DNA of 64,000 bases. Origin: Candidatus Poribacteria bacterium. Its GTDB lineage: Bacteria > Poribacteria > WGA-4E > JAJDTR01. Shown here in pieces: positions 27,721 to 35,532 of the stretch. The notes below the pieces were generated by a model. That model made no database searches, was not told the origin of the DNA, and was given only the letters and a program-made list of their open reading frames with translations. The DNA lies in the NCBI GenBank assembly GCA_028820655.1, contig JAPPIK010000056.1, forward strand, positions 437,486-501,485, written 5' to 3'. The first letter of the stretch is position 1. Each line of letters opens with the position of its first letter. Made by a program: the position numbers and the translations under genes.

Positions 27721-30700
27721 CTAACGCAGAACCTTAAGTTTGCGTGTTGCGCGGTAATTCTCCGAGGCCAACGTGTAGAAGTAAACTCCGGAAGCAACCA
27801 ACTCGCCCTGTTCGTTCTGTCCGTCCCAACGAACCGCACGTTGAAAATCAACGTAGCTGCCAGTCTCTCGAAATCCGAGGTCAATGTGACGAACTTTTTG
27901 TCCACGATGATTGTAAATCATCAGCGCCAGTTCGCTCGGTGTTGACAGCCGAAAGGGAATGAGGGTATCGGTCGTGTGCGGGTTAGGGTAGTTTTGCATC
28001 AGGCGAATTGGACCTGCGGGAGTTTCAGAATCGCTGACATTGGGCGACCCCGGTGTAGCAGTATTAAACATCTCTAGGGCGAACCCACCATCGGGGATTC
28101 GCCCGTAGGAGACATCCATGTCCATCAAAGGAAACTCAAGCGAGTCTATACGTTTCACTCCTGCATTACTTGCTTCATACAGGCCTACCGTTTCAGGATT
28201 GGTGCTGAGACTGAAATTCGCGTGTAGTTTGCCGGCGTCTTCATCCCTATCCGCCCAGATGAGTACAAAGCCTCCGGCTGAAATCGTCACTGCCGGAAGA
28301 CGCCACTTGGTCGGATCGCCAGGGTCGTCCGAAAGAAACAATCCATCGAGGCGAATCGGTTTGTCTGTGGCGTTGTACAGTTCAATCCAATCATCGAATT
28401 GCCCCGATTCATCGGCGATGGTGCTGCGATTTCGCGCCATAATTTCATTGATATATAATTGGGGCCGTATGTTTATCGCGCCGGGAGTTGGCGTCCTCAA
28501 AGTGTCCCACTGACCATCGCCATTCGGATGACGTCCGAGGGAAACGTCCGCCGTCTGTTGTCCAAACCGGAACGAATCAAGGGGCGCATTGAAGTTCACG
28601 TCTCTGTCGAAAAGAAATATGCTGCCGCCATCCGACGACAGACTGAAATTCGTGTGTAATACCCCCTGATTCACTTGACCATCCGCCCAAATAATCCTGA
28701 ATCCGCCCGGCGGAACATCCACCGAGGGCAAAATCCAACGGGTTGGAACAGATGCTGTGTCGGAAAGGTACAATCCTCCAAGGTTTACAACATGGCATCC
28801 GGAATTGTATATCTCTATCCATGGATCATATTCGCCGGCCTCATCGGCCAAGGTGGATCTGTTGTCGACCATCAACTCGTTGAATGTTACGCTGTCTTCA
28901 ATGCGGATGTTGGATTCTCCCGGCGTAGCAGTCGCACAGGTTCCAATCTTAGCGCTGCCATCCGGATACCGACCGAGGGATACATCCTCCGCCTGAACAC
29001 CAAAGGCAATCCAGTCGATAATCGCATTTTCGTTTTCATCGGTATCGAATATCCCAATTCCTTCACCACTAGCGCTCAAATTGAAGCCGGCGTGTCTCAC
29101 ACCTTGAGCGCGATCACCATCCAACCAAAATAACTCATAACCCTTTGACGCAATTTCGACTCCGCGGATTTCCCATTTCGTAGGTTCACGAATGTCATCA
29201 GAAAGATACAATCCGTCCAAGCGTATCGTTGTATCACTGCTGTTGTAGAGTTCAACCCAATCGTCGTATTCACCGTATTCATCGGCGATTGTTTGACGGT
29301 TCGCCGCCATCAATTCATTGATGTACAACTGTCCGACAAAATCGCTTGAGAAAAGTGACAATTGCGTCTGCAAACCATCCCACACTCTCTCGTTGCCTTC
29401 CTGTATAATGCCAATCTCTACAACAAAATCATAAGAAACGCCAGCATGCAGATTTGCAGGCAATGCTCTTGACAACTCGTATTTGAAGATTTCCAAGGGC
29501 TGGAGTTTAATTTCTTGCGGGCGCGAGAACGCCCCCGGATATGCCGGCTCTCCCGCGGCAGATAGTTTACTCCATAACTGTACCGTTTGAGGCCCGTTCA
29601 TCCGATTCCGTAGATAGACAATGGATTCCAATCGGTCGCCTTTCACGAGTCGCCGCGGGGCAAAACCAGCCTTCGAAGATGCATCGATTACGACAGGCGC
29701 ACGCCATCGGTTGGCCTTTCCATGTGTTGGATTCGGGAGAACGTCTAACTCTCCACTACCATCGGTAATCCTACCGTAAGTAACCCGATCTTCAAGATTG
29801 CCGCCGAGAGCAGGGTAAGTTATCTGATCTACCGCTCTGACATCTCCGCCGTCACCCCTTTCGAATAAACCTATGAATCCGCCGCCGTATTTAACCTCGC
29901 TTGCTTTCATGACGAAAAAGCCTCCCGGTGGGAGGTCTTGGTCTGGAAGCGGAATCTTAGTCGGTTCGGTCGCATCGTCCGAGAGATACAATCCCCGGAG
30001 GTTGACGGGTTCTTTCGGACTCCAGTTGTAAATCTCGATCCAGTCTTCAGGCGAAATCTCGTTGATGAAAAGATTGACCGACGGAGGTGGAATAAAATCG
30101 GGGATTGAAGTTCGAAGGAACTCATTTCGTTGTGTGGAAAAATCCCTAATCCACGACAGACTGGGGTAGAACCATATGTCATTCTCGAGCCAGCCCGGTT
30201 TTTTCGCATCCCGTTCTCCGTCATAACGGATGCTATAATGTCCAGCTTCAACTCGTGATACTCGCTCCGTATCGGAGAATGTGGTATCAAGTAATTCCAA
30301 TAGCCGCAGACAGTACATGCGTCGAAATTGCGGCACGTTCAACACCCGATCAATCAATCGGTCCCACCAATACGGTACATCGTGCAACGGGTTGTGGCGA
30401 CCGCCCTGATCGAGCGGCATATCTTCTTGAACATACGAGACATCGGGATCCCAAGCGATGATCTCCCACTTCTTTCTTTTCAGATCGTGAAAAAGGAAAA
30501 AGTTGTGACCGGCGATATCCCAATTGCCGATGAGTTGGTTGGCACAATACCAATTCAAATACTCATTGACATCAAGTACCTCCCACAACCTCTCACGGAT
30601 GAGATGCTCGGGGGTCAGATTGACCAGTTCGACAAATCCCTTGAGATCACCGTCAGTCCGACCCCGATTCGTCTCCTTCTCCGTGGACAGCAGATAATCA

Positions 30701-32010
30701 TCCAAGGTCGGCAATACAACGAGAAAGTCGAACGGCTTGTAGACATTTCCCGTGGGATCACGACCGTTCATGCTCAGAAATCGTTCATCAATCTGATCGA
30801 CCGCCGTGTAAACGCCCATGTATTCATCGTTAAGGCGAAGATGAACCCATTCTGCCTCGGGTGCCAATGCCCCTGCCCGTCGATAATCATCGAAAGCCAA
30901 TTTACTTCTCATCAAAGACGAGTCTCTGGTATCACTCTGAAGATTGAGTTTCTTTCTCCCATGAAAAAGTTCATTGTCGTCAAAGACAAGTTTGATACTG
31001 GGTTTCAATGCCTGGCGTCGAGCAGCACCGCCTCGATGACGCATCCTTACACCACGGTATTCGACACCATCATGACGGAACACGACGGGAATGGTCATAT
31101 CGTCCCAAACATGTTGACTCAAATAGACGAGGTGGCTTTCATCGGTATATAAGTCGTACACGGGCAACGCAGAATCGGTACGAGCAAGAATGATCACGGG
31201 TCGAAACTCGACACGCGTGCTGCGGTTTCCGTAAAGGTCTATCGCACTCACTGCGTATCGGTATATCTGATGTGGTTCGACTGAACGGTCGATGTAGGAG
31301 GAAGACGGACCGTGATCCAGTAGGCGAAACTCACCATCTTGAGAGCGATACACGTCATACCCGGCGATATCATCTTCCGGATTGTCTGTCCAATCAAGAA
31401 TCGCTTCGCTGTAACCGCCGATGACTGAGAAATTGCGCGGTTCAGCGGGTGCGGTCAAGTCAGAAGCGCGTGAGAATACATAGACTGCCGAGAGTGACGG
31501 TTCGCCTTGGATGGGGGAAAATCGGACATTCAATTGACCATCATCGACGTGAGTCGCGAATTGATAATCAATACTGTAGTTTCGACGAACCTCGTCAAAA
31601 ATATCAAAATCTTTAAGAAGCCTTTTGTCCTCGATCCAGATATCGAATACTCTTAACTTGCGCCATACATGTTCGGTTTCGCTGAAGTGTAGTTTGACGA
31701 CATATGCACCGTTCGGTACATCAAACCTATACTCGCTTAACCCTCGACGATCTAGAAGGTACAAATCGTAATCTCGAGTACCACCTGATTTGACATCGTC
31801 AGGTGACCTGGCACTGTGTCCATCAACGTACCCAGCACCATTGGCCGGAGTATATGACTGATCGCTTTGGTATAATCTTCCCTGTTTCGTCGTATACGCA
31901 ATCTCCGAGCCGCAATTGAACCCAATTTCATGGGCAATACACACCCAGGGGGTGAGCAGCGCGACTAGAACGATAACTGGAGAGACTGGCCTCGTGATTA
32001 AACTGTGCAT
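27721..32010 (-). CDS. Large secreted protein: malectin, fibronectin, CotH kinase-like, four lamin-tail domains, FlgD-like C-terminus
   Basis: A 1429-residue secreted modular protein. Signal peptide 1-26; malectin-like carbohydrate-binding domain about 28-182 (starting IGFNCGSEIAYT); fibronectin type III about 190-275; CotH-type kinase-like domain about 282-640 with GVRMRHRGGAARRQALKPS, KKLNLQSDTRDSSLMRSKLA and the metal-binding WDPDVSY near 518. Four lamin-tail domains start near 646, 893, 1039 and 1182, each with INE or NEL followed by W(I/V)E(I/L)YN and GLYLSDD. From about 1333 a FlgD Ig-like/secretion-sorting module runs NYPNPHTTDTLIPFRLS ... ASGVYFYTL and ends RKLKVLR. CotH proteins of Bacillus phosphorylate spore-coat proteins; in non-sporulating bacteria the role is unknown. 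The C-terminus resembles type IX secretion signals. Confidence 0.88.
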   Translation of the reverse strand: MHSLITRPVSPVIVLVALLTPWVCIAHEIGFNCGSEIAYTTKQGRLYQSDQSYTPANGAGYVDGHSARSPDDVKSGGTRDYDLYLLDRRGLSEYRFDVPNGAYVVKLHFSETEHVWRKLRVFDIWIEDKRLLKDFDIFDEVRRNYSIDYQFATHVDDGQLNVRFSPIQGEPSLSAVYVFSRASDLTAPAEPRNFSVIGGYSEAILDWTDNPEDDIAGYDVYRSQDGEFRLLDHGPSSSYIDRSVEPHQIYRYAVSAIDLYGNRSTRVEFRPVIILARTDSALPVYDLYTDESHLVYLSQHVWDDMTIPVVFRHDGVEYRGVRMRHRGGAARRQALKPSIKLVFDDNELFHGRKKLNLQSDTRDSSLMRSKLAFDDYRRAGALAPEAEWVHLRLNDEYMGVYTAVDQIDERFLSMNGRDPTGNVYKPFDFLVVLPTLDDYLLSTEKETNRGRTDGDLKGFVELVNLTPEHLIRERLWEVLDVNEYLNWYCANQLIGNWDIAGHNFFLFHDLKRKKWEIIAWDPDVSYVQEDMPLDQGGRHNPLHDVPYWWDRLIDRVLNVPQFRRMYCLRLLELLDTTFSDTERVSRVEAGHYSIRYDGERDAKKPGWLENDIWFYPSLSWIRDFSTQRNEFLRTSIPDFIPPPSVNLFINEISPEDWIEIYNWSPKEPVNLRGLYLSDDATEPTKIPLPDQDLPPGGFFVMKASEVKYGGGFIGLFERGDGGDVRAVDQITYPALGGNLEDRVTYGRITDGSGELDVLPNPTHGKANRWRAPVVIDASSKAGFAPRRLVKGDRLESIVYLRNRMNGPQTVQLWSKLSAAGEPAYPGAFSRPQEIKLQPLEIFKYELSRALPANLHAGVSYDFVVEIGIIQEGNERVWDGLQTQLSLFSSDFVGQLYINELMAANRQTIADEYGEYDDWVELYNSSDTTIRLDGLYLSDDIREPTKWEIRGVEIASKGYELFWLDGDRAQGVRHAGFNLSASGEGIGIFDTDENENAIIDWIAFGVQAEDVSLGRYPDGSAKIGTCATATPGESNIRIEDSVTFNELMVDNRSTLADEAGEYDPWIEIYNSGCHVVNLGGLYLSDTASVPTRWILPSVDVPPGGFRIIWADGQVNQGVLHTNFSLSSDGGSIFLFDRDVNFNAPLDSFRFGQQTADVSLGRHPNGDGQWDTLRTPTPGAINIRPQLYINEIMARNRSTIADESGQFDDWIELYNATDKPIRLDGLFLSDDPGDPTKWRLPAVTISAGGFVLIWADRDEDAGKLHANFSLSTNPETVGLYEASNAGVKRIDSLEFPLMDMDVSYGRIPDGGFALEMFNTATPGSPNVSDSETPAGPIRLMQNYPNPHTTDTLIPFRLSTPSELALMIYNHRGQKVRHIDLGFRETGSYVDFQRAVRWDGQNEQGELVASGVYFYTLASENYRATRKLKVLR

Positions 32011-32401
32011 GCCGGAAAATGAAAGAAAGGATCGCAGCTGAAGGAATCAAATTTGGTAAGCTGCATTCTTGAGATACTATGGCGGGAAGGCAGCATATCG
32101 TTGGGACTATCCGCCTCTGTACAATTTCGGTGCGAATAAGTTGAATGCAACTTCCGTTCTTCAATCGCCGTTGGAAGTTGCTCTTCTCAAATGTGGTGAG
32201 AGTGTCCGAAGGTGACTTGCTAACTAACTTTTTCCAGATATCGTCTCAAAGTCGCAAAAAAAGCGCAACTCATGCGGGATGAAGTGGCGATTCGTGTGGA
32301 TTTTTCTCACTTTCCCACCTAAAGCTGAAGGGCGTATTGTAGGGCCTATTGTCGATGTGTTGCGAACCAACATCAACCGGGCTTGATGTAAAACTATTCT
32401 G
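32011..32401. other. Intergenic stretch upstream of the CotH gene
   Basis: About 390 bases between two - strand genes. On the + strand, 32237-32323 is open and reads RYRLKVAKKAQLMRDEVAIR and on to a stop, which looks protein-like but has no start or continuation. The promoter of the CotH gene should lie near 32030-32120 on the - strand, but I see no good match. Confidence 0.3.
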
Positions 32402-33499
32402 TTAGGTCTGACTTTCTGCCAACTCGGTCTCCATTAGCTCATAGATGATTTGGCGTCCTTTCTTTATACTTCTTCTAATCTTACCCTTTGCAAATGCCAA
32501 TCTGAACTTAACCAAAAGAGTGTGCATCAGGTTTCGACCCGTAGGTTTGCCAAAATACCACGACACACGGGTGGAATCTTCTGTCTCGGACAACTGGGTG
32601 GTCTGCCGCATGACGCCCTTAAGGGGAATTTCCAAATCGATGGTAAGGTAGTCGAATGGCCTCCAGTCCACAATGGTCTGCATTTGCACGCGTTTTCCCT
32701 TAACAGAATGTTGATCGCAGCCAACTCCGACGCGTCCCTGACTCTTTCCCTTGATGCCAAAGTAGTCTGCTCGAATGCGTTGCCTCCAGCGTTCCGGTTC
32801 GGTAAGGTAGTCCCAGACTATAGCCAGTGGGGCAGGGAAATCACTGTCGAATTTAAAATAGAGTCTATCCATATCCACGTAAACTCGTCGACTTTCCTCC
32901 GTACGTTTCCAGATAATGTGTAAATCATGGACAAAACCACCATATTGACCCAGTTCTTCATATATTTCCGTGTGGATTTTCATTCCATGCACTAATTCAC
33001 CTAGAGACATGGAGTTAGCCGCCGCTTCGGTGAAGAACGCGTATGATTCGATTCCCGTAGTTTCAGCGATTCGATTTCTCAGCAAGGTGTGAGCGACAAC
33101 CAAGTCTTCTCCGGTGAGTCGCTCAACTCCGGCGACCTGATTCACAATGAAGGAGCCGTGATGCACGATCAATTTGAGGGCCAGAACCGAAATCTGTTCA
33201 CATGCTTTACACGAACATGTAGTGTTCTGTAGTATTTGTTCACGTTTTTTTACGAACAAACGGTAAAGATTTTCAACCGTCTCAAGCAACGTCTGTGCTT
33301 GTAAGATATCACCATCAAGTAGGCAGGCGAAAATTGGGTCCGCCCCGAGTTCGTGAATCTCCCATGGAGATTTGAGTTGCCCAATCAAAGTGCCAAACAA
33401 CTCTCTTAAGATGTTTTCCGCGTGTGCTAACTCTTCCGCATCGCTAAATTCGGCGTAACCTGTTATGTCGGCGACAAGAAGATAGCCCTGTTGTCTCAC
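32402..33499 (-). CDS. DUF2652 (cyclase-like) and SRPBCC two-domain protein
   Basis: A 365-residue protein. Residues 1-200 match the DUF2652 pattern (MRQQGYLLVADITGYAEFSD ... HELGADPIFACL ... LIVHHGSFIVNQVAGVERLTGEDLVVAH), which is related in fold to class III nucleotide cyclases. The DITGY segment stands where cyclases bind metal, but the second catalytic Asp and the purine-binding residues cannot be confirmed. A CSCKAC pair lies in a loop near residue 96. Residues 215-350 look like an SRPBCC/polyketide-cyclase ligand-binding fold (PAPLAIVWDYLTEPERWRQ). Cyclic nucleotide production is unproven. The gene stands alone on the - strand. Confidence 0.72.
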   Translation of the reverse strand: MRQQGYLLVADITGYAEFSDAEELAHAENILRELFGTLIGQLKSPWEIHELGADPIFACLLDGDILQAQTLLETVENLYRLFVKKREQILQNTTCSCKACEQISVLALKLIVHHGSFIVNQVAGVERLTGEDLVVAHTLLRNRIAETTGIESYAFFTEAAANSMSLGELVHGMKIHTEIYEELGQYGGFVHDLHIIWKRTEESRRVYVDMDRLYFKFDSDFPAPLAIVWDYLTEPERWRQRIRADYFGIKGKSQGRVGVGCDQHSVKGKRVQMQTIVDWRPFDYLTIDLEIPLKGVMRQTTQLSETEDSTRVSWYFGKPTGRNLMHTLLVKFRLAFAKGKIRRSIKKGRQIIYELMETELAESQT

Positions 33500-33639
33500 G
33501 ATGTCCCCCTCAATTTAAGATGTCCGCAGCGAAAAAACGGTATTATTGCCTAAAGAAACAATACCATAGATTTACTTGGAAATCAACAGATTTAAGCTGC
33601 TGTAACGATTACGATGACATCCAGTTTTAGCGTGTATGA

Positions 33640-33789
33640 GTAGCCTACGACGAACTTCGATCATTCACCAAGCAGACAAAAACGCACATTGAAGGTGCCG
33701 ACTACCGGTCGCAACCCGAGGCCTTAGATGCGGTGATTCAGCAATGCGGAAAACTTGCTGCAGTCCATGTGGATTCAATGGTCCCCTAA
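33640..33789 (+). pseudogene. Protein-like fragment of 49 codons
   Basis: Immediately after an in-frame TGA (33637-33639) the frame reads VAYDELRSFTKQTKTHIEGA, then DYRSQPEALDAVIQQCGKLA, then AVHVDSMVP and a stop. Composition and phase look coding, but there is no start codon and no upstream body. I do not recognise the family. It probably marks a decayed gene in the 600-base gap between the DUF2652 and MOSC genes, which otherwise holds only the promoter at 33939. Confidence 0.3.
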
Positions 33790-33938
33790 TTCCATGATTC
33801 GAGACAATGGCGTCACAATCCGAGGCGTCGGCAATACCGGCATATCATATATTGAGATTTCAATTCTAGTTTTGAACTAGTGTGAAGGGCTTCAGTTCCG
33901 GCGACTAGCTAATTTTCAGTTACTCTGTGGAATACATG

Positions 33939-33947
33939 TGGTATAAT
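33939..33947 (+). promoter_or_regulatory. Extended -10 promoter before the YiiM-like gene
   Basis: TGGTATAAT contains the TGN extension and a perfect TATAAT (33942-33947). No convincing -35 box lies 17 bases upstream. The start near 33954 would leave a leader of about 145 bases before the ATG at 34099. Confidence 0.45.
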
Positions 33948-34098
33948 GGGCACGGAAATTCAGCTACGAAGTTGTCGATTTCTACGCTAACGGACTGCGG
34001 AAAATCTCGCGCAAATCTCTGATCAAGGCGCGAGCGTATCAAAGCCAAGGGACTATAACCGACAGTCGTCCAGGTCGTCAAATCGCGAAAAGGTAAAG

Positions 34099-34764
34099 AT
34101 GAAGCTGCATTCAGTGAATGTATCGCAACCAAAAGATGTGGCGTATGAAGGGAAATTGGTGCGAACGGGGATATTCAAAGAATCTGTGGAGCGAAGAATC
34201 TGGTTACGGAAACTTGGATTGGACGGGGATGGGCACGGCGATCCTACCGTACACGGCGGAATCGACAAAGCGGTATACGCCTATCCTATTGAACATTATG
34301 AACACTGGAGGCGAGAGCTGGAGTGTGGGGAATTTCGCTTCGGTCAGTTCGGCGAGAATTTCACCGTGGAAGGATTGTTGGAAGAGGAGGTTCACATTGG
34401 CGATGTTTTTCAGATTGGGGAAGCGCAGGTTGAAGTGACCCAGCCGCGCGTGCCCTGCTTCAAGCTTGGCGTGAAAATGGGGGTGTCGACATTTCCCAGA
34501 CGGTTTTTGTCGAGTCAACGCTCGGGCTTTTACCTTCGCGTTTTGGCAGAAGGAACGGTCGGTGCCGGTGACTCGATCAAACGGATTAAGATTGACCCTG
34601 CCCGACTGAGCGTAAAGGAAATCCACCATGTGTACCATTTCGACCGATCCAACCTACGGGCGATTGGGAGAGTTTTGGGCGTGTCAGCATTGTCGGGCAG
34701 TTGGCGGGAATCGTTCGAGGGATTCTTGAATACGTGTGGCAGTGGTTCGGACGCAAGTGACTGA
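34099..34764 (+). CDS. YiiM-like MOSC-domain protein
   Basis: A 221-residue MOSC protein of the YiiM type. Relatives reduce N-hydroxylated compounds such as 6-hydroxylaminopurine with molybdenum cofactor. The MOSC core shows LGLDGDGHGDPTVHGGIDKAVYAYP, the signature FGQFGENFTVEGL, and the cofactor-proximal Cys in VTQPRVPCFKLG. The C-terminal three-helix 3-alpha domain follows (about residues 165-220). AAAAGGTAAAG precedes the ATG at good spacing. It is not closely similar to the MOSC protein at 21454-22086, which lacks this signature. Confidence 0.88.
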   Translation: MKLHSVNVSQPKDVAYEGKLVRTGIFKESVERRIWLRKLGLDGDGHGDPTVHGGIDKAVYAYPIEHYEHWRRELECGEFRFGQFGENFTVEGLLEEEVHIGDVFQIGEAQVEVTQPRVPCFKLGVKMGVSTFPRRFLSSQRSGFYLRVLAEGTVGAGDSIKRIKIDPARLSVKEIHHVYHFDRSNLRAIGRVLGVSALSGSWRESFEGFLNTCGSGSDASD

Positions 34765-34865
34765 ACCCGGTTCTTGTGATTGAACATCCATTCTCTGAAT
34801 ATCCGGTTCGCAGAGCGCGGATTCGAGCAAAAAACGATTGGTTAGTTCACATCGTGTTTACAAAC

Positions 34866-34902
34866 AAATAGCCCCTTCCGTGAACTTTGGAAGGGGCTAT
34901 TT
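34866..34902 (-). terminator. Intrinsic terminator of the purA-tRNA unit
   Basis: AAATAGCCCCTTCC (34866-34879) and GGAAGGGGCTATTT (34889-34902) are 14-base perfect reverse complements around a 9-base loop. On the - strand the stem is followed by TTTGTTTGT. It lies just after the tRNA-Glu 3' end and is symmetric enough to act on + strand transcripts from the YiiM-like gene as well. Confidence 0.85.
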
Positions 34903-34908
34903 CATAAG

Positions 34909-34983
34909 CATCCCCGACGGGATTTGAACCCGTGTCGCTGCCGTGAAAGGGCAGTGTCCTTGGCCAGACTAGACGACGGGGAC
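34909..34983 (-). tRNA. tRNA-Glu (anticodon TTC)
   Basis: On the - strand the acceptor GTCCCCG pairs with CGGGGAT (last pair G-T). The anticodon stem CTGCC/GGCAG holds the loop CTTTCAC, giving TTC for GAA/GAG. The T arm is ACGGG-TTCAAAT-CCCGT. The discriminator is G, as usual for glutamate tRNAs; no CCA is encoded. Its 5' end is only six bases from the 3' end of the intron-bearing tRNA-Lys, so both come from one precursor. Confidence 0.93.
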
Positions 34984-34989
34984 GCAAGG

Positions 34990-35419
34990 TGAGCCGTACA
35001 GGAATCGAACCTGTGACCACCTGATTAACCTACCACACTCACTTTCGTGAGCCAGACGAAAAATAATCTGTTGTAGTCTGGACTATATCTTTACCCTCAG
35101 CACAAACGAACTGATAGGGTAGGACACGTATAGTCTCTGGGGAGCGAAGGAAGCGCCAAGTCTTCAAAGAAGACCTCTCTCCCTTGGATATCAGCTTACG
35201 GCATACTGTTGATATCCCTAATCGCAAACTCGGTCATGAGTACCCACCTCGTCGTCGGATTAGCTTTCCTGCTGATTGCCCAATCCTTTGGAATTTCACG
35301 CTATGCCGCGTACCAAAGGCTCTAAGGGGATTCCAGCATACAGTGTCCTCCACTTTACATGTTTCCATGTAAAGGCTCCGTGTTAAAGTCAGATGCTCTA
35401 CCAACTGAGCTAACGGCCC
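34990..35419 (-). tRNA. tRNA-Lys (anticodon TTT) interrupted by a group I intron
   Basis: Two exons on the - strand, 35386-35419 (34 nt) and 34990-35028 (39 nt), join into a normal 73-nt tRNA. The acceptor GGGCCGT pairs with ACGGCTC, the D arm is GCTC/GAGC, and the anticodon stem TCTGA/TCAGG has the loop CTTTTAA. The T arm is ACAGG-TTCGATT-CCTGT, with discriminator A. The anticodon is TTT. The short variable loop (TGGTC) excludes leucine. The intron sits between anticodon positions 34 and 35. No CCA is encoded (CCT follows). The gene lies 113 bases downstream of purA and may share its transcript. Without accurate self-splicing this tRNA could not function, and no second tRNA-Lys is in the window. 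Confidence 0.9.
35029..35385 (-). ncRNA. Group I intron ribozyme in tRNA-Lys(UUU)
   Basis: A 357-nt intron on the - strand. The 5' splice site follows U34; the guide segment GAG (35376-35378) pairs with exon CUU and makes the expected U.G at the splice site. A P2-like stem CTTTACATG-GAAA-CATGTAAAG (35353-35374) has a GNRA loop. The P4-type segment GGGCAATCAGCAGGAAAGC lies near 35263-35282. P7 is perfect: GACTATA (35129-35135) with TATAGTC (35081-35087), the latter within the conserved AAGATATAGTCC (35080-35091). The intron ends in G (35029). Guide and P2 regions resemble the cyanobacterial tRNA-Leu(UAA) intron (IC3-like). No homing-endonuclease frame is present. Confidence 0.9.
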
Positions 35420-35532
35420 GTAGCCTCAGCTTATGCGAATCGAACTGACACCGAATTGATTCAAAAATGCCAGCCTCAATACAACACCAACTACGTGGGG
35501 AAGTTCCAGCGCCTTCAATTCTAGGATATTAG

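Noticed and set aside
30328..31152. 274-codon frame on the + strand
   Set aside because: It lies wholly opposite the CotH domain of the secreted protein, whose conserved motifs prove the other strand.
32237..32323. Protein-like run of about 28 codons upstream of the CotH gene
   Set aside because: No start and no continuation; similar runs are expected by chance.
34990..35419. Reading the split tRNA as an assembly error, as two partial tRNAs, or as a tRNA-Leu
   Set aside because: The insert has a complete group I core and exact splice chemistry signals, and the joined exons give a perfect tRNA with a short variable loop, which excludes leucine.
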